DNA of 64,000 nt from Sneathia sanguinegens (GTDB taxonomy: Bacteria; Fusobacteriota; Fusobacteriia; Fusobacteriales; Leptotrichiaceae). The stretch lies in NCBI RefSeq assembly GCF_042033325.1, contig NZ_CP160095.1; one strand, written 5' to 3'. The position numbers and the translations under genes were made by a program. The notes under the pieces are model-generated. The model searched no databases and was not told the DNA's origin. It saw only the letters and a list, made by a program, of their open reading frames with translations. Positions 47,501 to 54,996 of the stretch are shown here, piece by piece (position 1 is the stretch's first letter; every line of letters starts with the position of its first letter).

Positions 47501-48029
47501 GTATTTCATGTGAAGTTCTGAAACCATCAAAAAAGTGCATAAAAGGAATTCTACCCTTTATGGTTGACAAATGTGCAACTGGTGCAATATCCATTATTTC
47601 TTGTACTGAACCACTCGCTAGAATTGCAAAACCTGTTGTCCTTGCACTATATACATCTTGATGATCGCAAAAGATTGATAAGGCATGAGTTGAAATGCTA
47701 CGAGATGCTATATGAATAACACCCGGTAACAATTCTCCAGATATTTTAAACATGTTTGGAATTTTAAGTAATAACCCTTGCGATGCTGTAAATGTTGTTG
47801 CTAAAGCTCCTGATTGCAATGCACCATGTACAACAGCTGCTGCTCCTGCTTCTGATTGCATTTCAATTAATTTTACTGTTTGCCCAAAAATATTCTTCTT
47901 ATTTTGTGAAGCCCATTCATCTATATATTCAGACATTGTAGATGAAGGAGTAATAGGATAAATAGCTGCAAGTTCTGTAAAAGCATATGCAATATATGCG
48001 GCGGCTTGATTACCGTCCATAGTTTTCAT
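44544..48029 (-). CDS. nifJ: pyruvate:ferredoxin (flavodoxin) oxidoreductase
   Basis: A 1161-residue single-chain enzyme that oxidises pyruvate with CoA to acetyl-CoA, CO2 and reduced ferredoxin, central to fermentative metabolism. The order is standard: pyrimidine-binding domain (ITPSSTMSEYIDEWAS), gamma domain (GSDGTVSANKNSIKI near 410-430), two [4Fe-4S] motifs (CIQCNQCSFVCP near 683 and CTGCTACVDICP near 738), then the TPP domain (CAGCGETPY, GGDGWAYDIGFGG, YSNTGGQASK). Length and motifs are complete. GAGGAG precedes the ATG and a promoter lies upstream. Two competence-type genes follow closely and may be read from the same transcript. Confidence 0.97.
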   Translation of the reverse strand: MKTMDGNQAAAYIAYAFTELAAIYPITPSSTMSEYIDEWASQNKKNIFGQTVKLIEMQSEAGAAAVVHGALQSGALATTFTASQGLLLKIPNMFKISGELLPGVIHIASRSISTHALSIFCDHQDVYSARTTGFAILASGSVQEIMDIAPVAHLSTIKGRIPFMHFFDGFRTSHEIQKINEISYSDLEKLVDYEELKKFRKRSLNPEKPVTRGTSQTEDIFFQARESQNLFYEKLPDIVAEYMGKIKKVTGREYKPFMFYGAEDAEYIIIAMGSVTQTIKEVVDYLNEKGKKVGLITVHLYRPFSKKYLFSVVPKTVKKIAVLDRTKEPGASDPLYLDIRNAFYDLELKPEIVGGRYGLSSKNTGPSHILSVFENLFQKEFKNDFTIGIIDDVTFKSLNENKEFYLEKKEIECLFYGLGSDGTVSANKNSIKILGEHTDYYVQGFFSYNSKKEGGLTRSYLRISKKEINAPYLIERPYFVSCSSFAYLSKYDLLENIKEGGIFLLNTLYNKESIVEKLPDDFKKKLAEKKIRLYIINATKLSYELKMGTKINTIMQSAFFYLINIIDYEQAKKYMKFYADKVYSKKGLEFVQRNYEAIDLGDKVVEVKVDENWKNLNLLMKEMKLSTFMQKLMNPINSLKGSEIPVSAFRGFEDGTFLPGSSALEKRNIASQVPHWIPEACIQCNQCSFVCPHATIRPFLLDDEELKKVPNVIQTLKPVGRGMENYRFVIQVSPEDCTGCTACVDICPTKALVMKPTNEEIENGTAENARYIYEKVKYKDKLLPKTSVKGSQFAKPLFEFSGACAGCGETPYIKLLTQLYGDRMVVANATGCSSIYSASAPSTAFTTNECGRGPAWASSLFEDNAEYGYGLFEGSEAVRRELLQDISQVINEKSASIELIEAFEQFIENQTDENADKARELLEKERMNSDLLQKIYDLKQYMLKKSIWIIGGDGWAYDIGFGGLDHVLASGVNVNVLVLDTEVYSNTGGQASKATPLGGIAKFAAKGKRTNKKDLAALMMTYENVYVAKVAMGANQNQTIRAFKEAYEYDGPSLIIAYCPCIEHGQKGGLSSQSEEKLAVEVGYWNLLRFNPSLIEKGKNPLQIDFKKPNFEKYREFLMNENRFVRLVNEDPKEAEEILEANKKDAIKRFGYYERLSKLDY

Positions 48030-48081
48030 TTATTTCTCCTCTCATACTAGGCAATTTTCTATATCGCAATAGTCTTACTTA

Positions 48082-48110
48082 ATTATATCAATAATAAATT
48101 TAATTGTAAA
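48082..48110 (-). promoter_or_regulatory. predicted nifJ promoter
   Basis: On the minus strand, TTTACA (48110-48105), 17 bases, TATAAT (48087-48082), about 53 bases before the ATG and starting two bases after the ImmA-like stop. Confidence 0.7.
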
Positions 48111-48111
48111 G

Positions 48112-48516
48112 TTAGAAAAAACAACTTGAACTTATTGTATTTATTGTTTGATTTATTATTTTTGAAATTTTTGTATTTGTAGATATATAGTTCTGTATAC
48201 CTAAAAAGAATATAGAAAAAATATTAGCTTCTATTTCACATCTATCATTTCCTCTTATCCTGCTAAAGCACCTACTATCTATATCGTGCTTTAAAATGTG
48301 ATATATTTCGTGACAGATAATAAAGTTTCTTTCTAATCCTCGAATTTTTTTATTTATAACTATAAAATCTTTATTTCGTATTTTAATAGTATATGCTTCA
48401 AGTTCATTTATATATTCATCTTCTATTAAAATAATATCATTTTCATCTAGTAACTCTTCTATACTTGAATACTCATTTTTGAGTTTCTTAGAATAACGAA
48501 CTACTTCTTCTATCAT
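48112..48516 (-). CDS. ImmA/IrrE-family metallopeptidase
   Basis: A 134-residue protein with the zinc motif HEIYHILKH (about residue 69). ImmA/IrrE peptidases cut XRE-type repressors to switch mobile elements or stress genes on. The length is at the short end of the family. It overlaps the upstream XRE gene by four bases (ATGA), the usual repressor-antirepressor pair. The likely substrate is the co-encoded XRE protein. The pair stands alone in otherwise housekeeping surroundings, so it may be a relic of an element or a domesticated switch. Confidence 0.85.
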   Translation of the reverse strand: MIEEVVRYSKKLKNEYSSIEELLDENDIILIEDEYINELEAYTIKIRNKDFIVINKKIRGLERNFIICHEIYHILKHDIDSRCFSRIRGNDRCEIEANIFSIFFLGIQNYISTNTKISKIINQTINTISSSCFF

Positions 48517-48896
48517 ATTTCATTATTATCCTTTAGCATTTTTATATATACCTTTGTTATAGATTTACGAAGCATTTCTTTATTTTCTAAATTAGCTATA
48601 TTTCCTTTAAAAAACATAATATTATTAGTTGATAATATTGTTTCTAATTCTTTATTTTGCTCTTCATTAAGCATACTTGTATCCACAAAGTCATAATCCT
48701 CTTCAAAGCCTAACAAATATTGAGGGCTTGTATTAAGTACATAGGCTATTTTTTCTAATTTATCACTAGGTATATTTATTAAATTTTTTTCATATTTAGA
48801 TAGTGTTGACTTCTGTAAGCCAAGTTTTTCACCTAATTCTGCTAAGGTCATTTTCTTAGCCTTTCTTTTTTCTTTTATTCTATCTCCGACATTCAT
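48513..48896 (-). CDS. XRE-family repressor paired with ImmA/IrrE peptidase
   Basis: A 127-residue protein. Residues 1-62 form the helix-turn-helix domain (GDRIKEKRKAKKMTLAELGE, then LQKSTLSKYEKNLINIP). Residues 70-127 form an acidic tail (NEEQNKELETIL), probably the peptidase-sensitive or dimerising part. The upstream region has a promoter and palindromes centred on AACTTTTTNNAAAAAGTT that are probable operators. It is first in a two-gene operon. Confidence 0.88.
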   Translation of the reverse strand: MNVGDRIKEKRKAKKMTLAELGEKLGLQKSTLSKYEKNLINIPSDKLEKIAYVLNTSPQYLLGFEEDYDFVDTSMLNEEQNKELETILSTNNIMFFKGNIANLENKEMLRKSITKVYIKMLKDNNEI

Positions 48897-48912
48897 AACA
48901 TCACCTACTAAT

Positions 48913-48957
48913 ACTATATATTACTTTTTACTAAAAATCAACTTTTTTAATATAGTT
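48913..48957 (-). promoter_or_regulatory. promoter and first operator of the XRE-ImmA pair
   Basis: On the minus strand, TTGATT (48941-48936), 17 bases, TATAGT (48918-48913). The palindrome-like AACTTTTTTAATATAGTT (48940-48957) touches the -35. It is an imperfect version of the element at 49022. Confidence 0.7.
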
Positions 48958-48971
48958 TCTTAAAAGTAAAC

Positions 48972-48999
48972 AAAAAAAAGCAAGATTTAATCTAGCTTT
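48972..48999 (-). terminator. terminator of the mraZ-rsmH-ftsL-like operon
   Basis: AAAGCAAGATT and AATCTAGCTTT form an 11-bp stem with one mismatch, followed on the minus strand by an eight-base T tract. It lies between the ftsL-like gene and the XRE promoter. Confidence 0.75.
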
Positions 49000-49021
49000 C
49001 TATTTCATTGTATTAAAAATC

Positions 49022-49070
49022 AACTTTTTTCAAAAAGTTTCTTGACAAGAAACTTTTTATACTGTATACT
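49022..49070. promoter_or_regulatory. palindromic operators with a plus-strand promoter
   Basis: AACTTTTTTCAAAAAGTT (49022-49039) is an 8+2+8 perfect palindrome. Overlapping it, AAAAAGTTTCTTG (49032-49044) and CAAGAAACTTTTT (49046-49058) form a perfect 13+1+13 palindrome. Inside lies a near-ideal plus-strand promoter: TTGACA (49042-49047), 17 bases, TATACT (49065-49070), pointing into the end of the ftsL-like gene. Confidence 0.7.
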
Positions 49071-49093
49071 TTAAATATAGGACAATTATCAAC

Positions 49094-49423
49094 TTACTTA
49101 ACATAATTAATAGTAGTATTATGAACAAAACCCATTGATTTTGCTTTTTGTTGGATTTCTCTAATATTAACTAAGTTTGCTTTCTTTTCTTCTAAACTAG
49201 AATTTTCTTTTTGTAAAGCGACTAATTGTTGTCTTAATACTTCATTATTTCTTGCACTTGCATATAGACTTGCTGATGAAAAAATATTTATTGCAGCAAA
49301 AACTAATACCAATGAAACACAAGCACTTGGCATTGATAATACTGCTGAAATTATTCTACTTTTTGTACTAACTTTTTTATTACCTATTACTCTACTATTT
49401 ATACCTCTTTTTACTCTTTCCAT
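49094..49423 (-). CDS. FtsL-like small division protein
   Basis: A 109-residue protein with a basic cytoplasmic start (RVKRGINSRVIGNKK), one membrane segment (SLVLVFAAINIFSSASLY) and a short coiled coil (LRQQLVALQKENSSLEEKKA). This layout and its place four bases after rsmH match FtsL, which links FtsB and FtsQ in the division complex, although FtsL sequences are poorly conserved. The ATG at 49423 follows GAAAGGA. No ftsI or mur genes follow, so the usual dcw cluster is cut short here. Confidence 0.65.
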   Translation of the reverse strand: MERVKRGINSRVIGNKKVSTKSRIISAVLSMPSACVSLVLVFAAINIFSSASLYASARNNEVLRQQLVALQKENSSLEEKKANLVNIREIQQKAKSMGFVHNTTINYVK

Positions 49424-49427
49424 ATTT

Positions 49428-50342
49428 TTAAATCCTTTCAAATATTCTAAGTTGAGCTGAATGTGCTCTATTATTACTTTCTAATTCAGAATTGCTTGCT
49501 ACTATGGCTTTTTTATTAATAATTTTTCCATATGATTTTTTTTTACACACACAAATTGGTATATCCTTAGGACAAGTACAAGGATTTTCATAATATCTGA
49601 ATTTTTCCTTAACTATCTTATCTTCTAATGAATGAAATGTAATTATCAATAATCTTCCACCCTTATTAAGTAATTCTATAGCATCATCAATTGTTTTTTC
49701 TAGAACCTCTAGTTCATTATTAACATATATTCTAAGTGCTTGAAATGTTCTCTTAGCTGGATGTTTCTTCATTGACTTTCCTATTGCTCTTATAACCAAT
49801 TCTGCTAATTGTGTAGTTGTTTTAATTTCATTTTCTTCTCTATACTTACAAATATATCTTGCTATTCTTCTAGCTTTCGGCTCTTGACCATATTTAAATA
49901 TTATATTTGCTATTTCTTCTTCAGTAAATTTATTAACTATTTCATATGCTGTAAGTTCTTTTTCCTTATTCATTCTCATATCAAGAAAGGCTTCCTTCTT
50001 ATATGAAAATCCTCTGTCTATTTTATCTAATTGATTAGATGAAACACCTATATCCATTAAAATAGCATCAACTTTATCATAGCCAGCCATATACAAAACA
50101 TATTTTAAATTACTAAAATTATTCTTGAATATTTTAACTCTATCTGAATATTTTTCTAATCTTTTTGTTGAAAATTTAATAGCTTCATCATCCTGATCTA
50201 TAGCAATCAACTTAGCTTTACTATTTTTAAGTATTCCTTCAGAATGACCACCACCACCTAAGGTACAGTCAACATATATGTTATACTCTGGTTTAATCAT
50301 ATTTTCAATAACTTCGTTATATAACACAGGTTTATGATACAT
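49428..50342 (-). CDS. rsmH: 16S rRNA (cytosine-1402-N4) methyltransferase
   Basis: A 304-residue SAM-dependent enzyme of the RsmH/MraW family that methylates C1402 of 16S rRNA. It begins MYHKPVLYNEVIENMI, has the SAM motif DCTLGGGGHSEGIL and a family segment (LLNKGGRLLIITFHSLED), and ends with the Cys-rich NPCTCPKDIPICVC and an SAQLRIFERI tail. All are family hallmarks. The ATG at 50342 has AGGAGG before it. It lies eight bases after mraZ and just before the ftsL-like gene, the standard order. Confidence 0.96.
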   Translation of the reverse strand: MYHKPVLYNEVIENMIKPEYNIYVDCTLGGGGHSEGILKNSKAKLIAIDQDDEAIKFSTKRLEKYSDRVKIFKNNFSNLKYVLYMAGYDKVDAILMDIGVSSNQLDKIDRGFSYKKEAFLDMRMNKEKELTAYEIVNKFTEEEIANIIFKYGQEPKARRIARYICKYREENEIKTTTQLAELVIRAIGKSMKKHPAKRTFQALRIYVNNELEVLEKTIDDAIELLNKGGRLLIITFHSLEDKIVKEKFRYYENPCTCPKDIPICVCKKKSYGKIINKKAIVASNSELESNNRAHSAQLRIFERI

Positions 50343-50350
50343 TCTGCCTC

Positions 50351-50776
50351 CTAATCTTCTAAGCTTGCTGCTATTTCTACATAATTCAACACTGATTCTC
50401 CAAGATATACATTCCAAGTTTCAGTATCCCAAATTTCAATTCTATCATTTATACCTGTAACTGTAATTTCTTTTTTCATATTTGCATATTCCTTAAGTGC
50501 CTTTGGTATACTTATTCTTCCTTGCGAATCAAAAGTTAGCTCTGTAGCTGCTGATAAAAATATTCTCAAATAAGCTCTTTGTTTTGGATTTGTCATACTA
50601 AGTTTTGATAATTTTTTTATTTTTTCATTCCACACTTCTTCTGTAAATAAATCAATACATCTTTCCAAACCTCTTGTGATAAAAAAAGTAGTTCCTTCTA
50701 GTTGATCTCTTAATTTTGACGGAAAAGTAATTCTTCCTTTACTATCAATTTTACAATTATATTCCCCTGAAAACAT
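50351..50776 (-). CDS. mraZ: transcriptional regulator MraZ
   Basis: A 141-residue protein with two SpoVT/AbrB-type MraZ domains (GEYNCKIDSKGRITFPSKLR and LTFDSQGRISIPKALKEYA). MraZ binds direct repeats upstream of its own operon and controls it. The ATG at 50776 is preceded by GTGGTGAT. Four GTGG boxes at 10-base spacing lie immediately upstream and the last one overlaps the ribosome site. Length and organisation are typical. Confidence 0.96.
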   Translation of the reverse strand: MFSGEYNCKIDSKGRITFPSKLRDQLEGTTFFITRGLERCIDLFTEEVWNEKIKKLSKLSMTNPKQRAYLRIFLSAATELTFDSQGRISIPKALKEYANMKKEITVTGINDRIEIWDTETWNVYLGESVLNYVEIAASLED

Positions 50777-50783
50777 AAAATCA

Positions 50784-50819
50784 CCACTTTTCGCCACTTT
50801 TTACCACTTTCTTCCACTT
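50784..50819 (-). promoter_or_regulatory. four MraZ-binding boxes
   Basis: AAGTGG occurs four times on the minus strand at exact 10-base intervals (50819, 50809, 50799 and 50789 as 5' ends). Known MraZ operators are GTGGG/T-type repeats with this spacing, which follow one face of the helix. Confidence 0.88.
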
Positions 50820-50825
50820 ATTAAA

Positions 50826-50854
50826 GTTATACACCATTTTTTTTGAAAAATCAA
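50826..50854 (-). promoter_or_regulatory. predicted mraZ promoter
   Basis: On the minus strand, TTGATT (50854-50849), 17 bases, TATAAC (50831-50826), just upstream of the MraZ boxes. Confidence 0.7.
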
Positions 50855-50875
50855 GCTTTTTTATTAGTTTTTTTA

Positions 50876-50955
50876 TAAAAAAAAAGAATTTTACTTTTTT
50901 GTAAAATTCTCTATTTGAGTTATTTTAAATAAAAAAGGACTCAAAGTCCCTTTTT
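50876..50955 (-). terminator. two tandem terminators after the WYL regulator
   Basis: GGACT-CAA-AGTCC at about 50937-50949, flanked by A and T runs, and a second hairpin AGAATTTTAC...GTAAAATTCT at 50885-50911 whose minus-strand end is a T tract. The first includes the WYL stop codon. Confidence 0.75.
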
Positions 50956-51654
50956 GTTTAAAATAAGCTTCTTTTCATTAAATTTTATATTGTGTCTTCC
51001 CAATGTTTTCATTCTTCTTATCTTATTTATTTTATAACTTTTTTCTTCATTTTCTTGCATTAAGCCATCTTCATTTTCTAGAAAACCAACTAATAATATT
51101 TCCTTATCAAATATTAGCATCGTTGGAATTATTACACTTATTTCATTATTATATTCAATTTTTAATTTACTTTTTGTTCTAATAGCCTTATATATTTCTA
51201 ATAATTTTTCTATATTTTTTACCTTATAATTATCTTCATCATATAGTTCATATTCTTCATCTAAAATATTCTTTATTTCTCTTTTATCAAAATTTCCTGA
51301 ACTATATTTCAAAATAGTATCATTTATTCTCAAAATATCTTTTTTACTAAATGCTCTACTTTCTATTAATAATTTACAAATAATAACAGCTTCTGCTTCA
51401 CTTAACTTGTTATCACTAATTTTTAATAGATAATAATTTTTTTCTTTATGATCATAAGCTATCGCATCAGTGAAATCTTCTTTTCTAATTCCTTTCGATA
51501 AATATTCCCTTATATCCTCTATATCTCGTTGGATACTTCTTTCATTAACTCCAATAGTTTTTGCAACAACACTTTTTTTAATACTCTCACCATTTAATAA
51601 TTTAGTGTATAATTCTAGGATTCTGTATATTTTATCTTTTTTAGAATCTGACAC
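50941..51654 (-). CDS. WYL-domain transcriptional regulator
   Basis: A 237-residue protein. Residues 5-60 are a winged helix-turn-helix of the HTH_11/DeoR type (IYRILELYTKLLNGESI, then IGVNERSIQRDIEDIREYL). The rest contains LSEAEAVIICKLLIESRAF and a late WYL-like region (IRTKSKLKIEYNNE, then LLVGFLENEDG), shorter than in classical WYL proteins. WYL regulators sense ligands such as nucleic acid fragments or second messengers, often in phage defence or DNA repair. No adjacent target gene is obvious. It is transcribed alone. Confidence 0.8.
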   Translation of the reverse strand: MSDSKKDKIYRILELYTKLLNGESIKKSVVAKTIGVNERSIQRDIEDIREYLSKGIRKEDFTDAIAYDHKEKNYYLLKISDNKLSEAEAVIICKLLIESRAFSKKDILRINDTILKYSSGNFDKREIKNILDEEYELYDEDNYKVKNIEKLLEIYKAIRTKSKLKIEYNNEISVIIPTMLIFDKEILLVGFLENEDGLMQENEEKSYKINKIRRMKTLGRHNIKFNEKKLILNKKGL

Positions 51655-51862
51655 GCTCTTCCCTCCATAACTTTATTTTAATAAACAAATCAATTTTATA
51701 ATATATCTCTTAATTACTTCAATATAACTTTACATTTTAATTGAAAACTTTTTTTCGTAATTTGCCACAGTAAATTATATATTGAAATAACTTTTTTAAC
51801 TTATTTTTAAGAACTATCAAAAAAAGTCTGTAAATACTACCTTTTAACATATTACAAACTTT

Positions 51863-53065
51863 TCAAACAAGTGAATTTTTAAATTCTGTTGGTGTTATAT
51901 TTTTGTACTTTTTAAAATTATTATTAAATGTTTTTATATTATTATATCCTACCAAAAAGCATATATCTATTATTGATTTATTTGTATTTAACAACAACTC
52001 ACAAGACCTATTAATTCTTGTATAGTTCAAGAAAGAATTAAAATTTTTATCTACATAAAGTAAAAGTAACTTATTTAATTTTATTTCATTTAAACCAAAT
52101 AACTTTGATATATTCTGAACATCTAACTCTTTATTGTAATTATTTATTAAATAATCAATTATTTCAAAGGCAACATTTTTATCTTCTTTTGTTATGTTAA
52201 ATAGCGATGTCTTATATATTTGCCTATACACTGCTGGTGTCATATTTTTCTTTAATTTCCAAATTTTTGTAATATGCGATCCATCTACAAAGCCGACAGT
52301 TTCTGCTATTTCATCTAAATTCAATTCTGTATAAAGTAACAATTCTTTAGTTTTTTGTAATCTAATTTTATATAATATTTCTTTAAAAGTTAAAGAAGAG
52401 AATTTATCTATATGTTCTCTTACCTCAGCTTCACTCATAAAAAATATCGTAGCAAGTTTCATAATACTTAATTTCTCACTAGAATGAGCATAAATATATT
52501 TTATAATAGTCTGACTAAGAGAAAGGCTTGTTTTTTGCTTTTTTGAATTTAAATTTCTTGTTATTTCTATTAATAACTCTACTATTTTTATTACTACCTT
52601 TAATGTTGTAAGCTTATCCTTATCTTTATCTATATCTAATTCTAAAATACTTTCATCGCCTATTTCTTCTCTAATTTCAAGCATTATTTTTTTTACTTTA
52701 TTTGCATACTCATAATTTAATTTACTAATATCATACTTATTAACAATATCAAATATTTTCATATCTGTATTATTTATATTATTTAAAATATTTTTTAAAT
52801 GTAATTTGTTATATGATAGTATAATATAATTCAAAGGTTTTTCTATATCAAAAATTTCTACTATACTGTAGGGACTAATAATTACAATTGTAGCTTTTTC
52901 AATTGAATATTCCCTATTATTTATTTTCATTTTTGCCTTACCTTCTATTATGTAAAGCAATTTATCACTAATATACAAACACTCTTTATTATTTTCTAAT
53001 ATTCTAGCCTGTATGCTTATGCTTTTTTCTTCATTATATCTTGTAATACTATCACTACTATACAT
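51863..53065 (-). CDS. AraC-family regulator with cupin and two AraC DNA-binding domains
   Basis: A 400-residue protein. Residues 15-100 look like a cupin sensor (YIIEGKAKMKINNREYSIEK, then VIISPYSIVEIFDIE). Residues 195-285 form one complete AraC domain (LATIFFMSEAEVREHI, LDEIAETVGFVDGSHITKIW). Residues 312-400 form a second (ISKLFGLNEIKLNKLLLLY, IIDICFLVGYNNIKTFNNNF, YKNITPTEFK). Ordinary AraC proteins have one. The ATG follows TAGGAG, which overlaps the region of the cstA terminator. It may regulate cstA, its upstream neighbour on the same strand; that is inference. Confidence 0.85.
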   Translation of the reverse strand: MYSSDSITRYNEEKSISIQARILENNKECLYISDKLLYIIEGKAKMKINNREYSIEKATIVIISPYSIVEIFDIEKPLNYIILSYNKLHLKNILNNINNTDMKIFDIVNKYDISKLNYEYANKVKKIMLEIREEIGDESILELDIDKDKDKLTTLKVVIKIVELLIEITRNLNSKKQKTSLSLSQTIIKYIYAHSSEKLSIMKLATIFFMSEAEVREHIDKFSSLTFKEILYKIRLQKTKELLLYTELNLDEIAETVGFVDGSHITKIWKLKKNMTPAVYRQIYKTSLFNITKEDKNVAFEIIDYLINNYNKELDVQNISKLFGLNEIKLNKLLLLYVDKNFNSFLNYTRINRSCELLLNTNKSIIDICFLVGYNNIKTFNNNFKKYKNITPTEFKNSLV

Positions 53066-53084
53066 ACGATAAACTCCTATAAAA

Positions 53085-53113
53085 AACTGACCTCCTTCAT
53101 AAAGGGGGTCAGT
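53085..53113 (-). terminator. terminator after cstA
   Basis: ACTGACC...CC pairs with GG...GGTCAGT around a TTCATAAA loop, flanked by A and T runs. It lies 9 bases after the cstA stop and 20 bases before the AraC-type gene; read-through or attenuation could link the two. Confidence 0.8.
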
Positions 53114-53121
53114 ACTTTTTA

Positions 53122-54618
53122 CTAATCTTCTATAAATTTGTTGTTTAAACTATATTCTGCTTTTTTCTTAAAGAACATTACTATACCTATAATTGTTATA
53201 ATCAATGCTATAACAGCCCCTACAGTTAATATTGTAGTTTGGCTAGCTCCGCTAAAGAATCTTACAAATCCTTCTGGTGCTATTATTATATATGTAATAC
53301 AAACCATAGTCATAAATATTGCAGGTATAAATGTTATTAAATAATTTTTCTTTCTCTTCATTAACCATACTGATGATGACCATAGTCCTATCATTGCTAA
53401 TGTTTGGTTAGACCATGCGAAATATCTCCAAATAATATTAAAATCTACTTGTGATAATATTGCACCTATTACAAATAAAGGTATTGCTATTAAATATCTA
53501 TTTTTAATAGATTTTTGATCTAATTTCAATATATCTGCTATAGCAAGTCTTGCACCTCTAAATGCTGTATCTCCTGAAGTTATTGGTGCTGCAACTACTC
53601 CTAATACTGCCAATACTGAACCTACACTACCTAATGTTATTTTTGCAACCTTATTAACTACTACTGGTGCTTTACCTGCTGCAGCCAAACCTGTCAAATG
53701 TGCTGCTAATGAATGATCTGTACCACCAAATAAAGTTATTGCTGCTGCTGCCCATATTGTAGCTACAATTCCTTCACCTATCATTGCTGCATAGAATACT
53801 TTACGACCATCTGCTTCTGTTTTTATACATCTTGCTATTATAGGTGATTGAGTAGCATGGAATCCACTTATAGCACCACAAGCAATAGAGATAAATAAGA
53901 ATGGGAATAATGTAAATTTATGGTTATAATTAATTTGTTTAGCTAATTCAGTAATTTCTGGTGTATAATATTTTCCAGTTAAATTCATATAAATTAATGA
54001 AACTGAAATACCAACTGCCATAAAGAATAATGCTAGTCCAAATAATGGATACAATCTTCCAATCAATTTATCAACTGGCAAAATAGTTGCTAAAATATAG
54101 TATAAGAATATTATTACTAAGAAAATATTAAATATTTTATTATCCATTTTTCCACAAATCAAAGTTGTTAATATTTGTGCTGGTGAAGTTAAAAATACAA
54201 CTCCAACTAAAACCAATAGAATTATTGAAAAGACTCTCATTACTTGTCTTGCAAATTCTCCTAAGTTTTCACCAACAATTTCACCTACTGTTGCACCTTT
54301 GCTTCTAACAGATAACATACCACTGAAGAAATCATGCACTGCTCCTGCAAATATACATCCTAAAACTATCCATACAAATGCCATTGGACCAAATGCTACT
54401 CCAGCTATTGCACCAAATATAGGTCCTGTTCCTACTACATTTAAAAATTGTATAAATAATGATTTAAATGTTGATAATGGAACATAATCAACCCCATCAG
54501 GTTGTGAGATGGCAGGTGTTTTTCTTGAATTGTCAGAACCAAACACACTGTCTACATATTTTCCATAAAATATGTACCCTAATATTAGGATAACTAATGA
54601 TAAAATAAATGTATACAT
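53122..54618 (-). CDS. cstA: carbon starvation protein CstA (peptide/pyruvate transporter)
   Basis: A 498-residue polytopic inner-membrane protein of the CstA family. Hallmarks are the early YVPLSTFKSLFIQFLNVVG segment (cited in part), GTGPIFGAIAGVAFGP, VHDFFSGMLSVRSKGAT and SGFHATQSPIIARC. It is the shorter Firmicutes-type version. CstA members take up peptides or pyruvate under carbon limitation. Uptake of pyruvate would suit the nifJ-based metabolism encoded nearby. A GGAGGAG site precedes the ATG. The AraC-type gene lies downstream behind a terminator. Confidence 0.93.
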   Translation of the reverse strand: MYTFILSLVILILGYIFYGKYVDSVFGSDNSRKTPAISQPDGVDYVPLSTFKSLFIQFLNVVGTGPIFGAIAGVAFGPMAFVWIVLGCIFAGAVHDFFSGMLSVRSKGATVGEIVGENLGEFARQVMRVFSIILLVLVGVVFLTSPAQILTTLICGKMDNKIFNIFLVIIFLYYILATILPVDKLIGRLYPLFGLALFFMAVGISVSLIYMNLTGKYYTPEITELAKQINYNHKFTLFPFLFISIACGAISGFHATQSPIIARCIKTEADGRKVFYAAMIGEGIVATIWAAAAITLFGGTDHSLAAHLTGLAAAGKAPVVVNKVAKITLGSVGSVLAVLGVVAAPITSGDTAFRGARLAIADILKLDQKSIKNRYLIAIPLFVIGAILSQVDFNIIWRYFAWSNQTLAMIGLWSSSVWLMKRKKNYLITFIPAIFMTMVCITYIIIAPEGFVRFFSGASQTTILTVGAVIALIITIIGIVMFFKKKAEYSLNNKFIED

Positions 54619-54776
54619 AACTCCTCCTAAGTTAATATATTATTCTATAACAATATTTTAACATGATTTTCACAATATGCAACTTTTTCAAATAAGCATT
54701 ATCAATTTTTTTAATTTATGATATAATTAATATACATAAATTGTGTTGAACAAAATAATGAAAGGAATAAAAAAAT

Positions 54777-54989
54777 ATGAAAAAAACTTTATTTTTATCT
54801 GGCATGACTTGTAATGACTGTGCTGATAAAATTTCTAAATATTTATTCAGTTTACCAGAAATTGAAGATGTTATAGTCGATCTTGATACAAATCAAATTG
54901 AAATTGAATTAAATTCTGCAATATCTACAGATGTTTTAAAATCAGTAATAAAATCAGCTGGTCCTTTTACTTTAATTGATATAAAATAG
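54777..54989 (+). CDS. heavy-metal-associated (HMA) domain protein, CopZ-like
   Basis: A 70-residue single HMA domain with the metal-binding GMTCNDC motif (residues 9-15) and the beta-alpha-beta-beta-alpha-beta pattern. Such proteins carry Cu(I) or similar ions to P-type ATPases. No copper ATPase is adjacent, so its partner is elsewhere. It is the first gene of a long plus-strand run; rnhA starts seven bases after its stop. A TATAAT with a weak TTATCA 17 bases upstream lies near 54698-54726. Confidence 0.85.
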   Translation: MKKTLFLSGMTCNDCADKISKYLFSLPEIEDVIVDLDTNQIEIELNSAISTDVLKSVIKSAGPFTLIDIK

Positions 54990-54996
54990 GTGCAAT

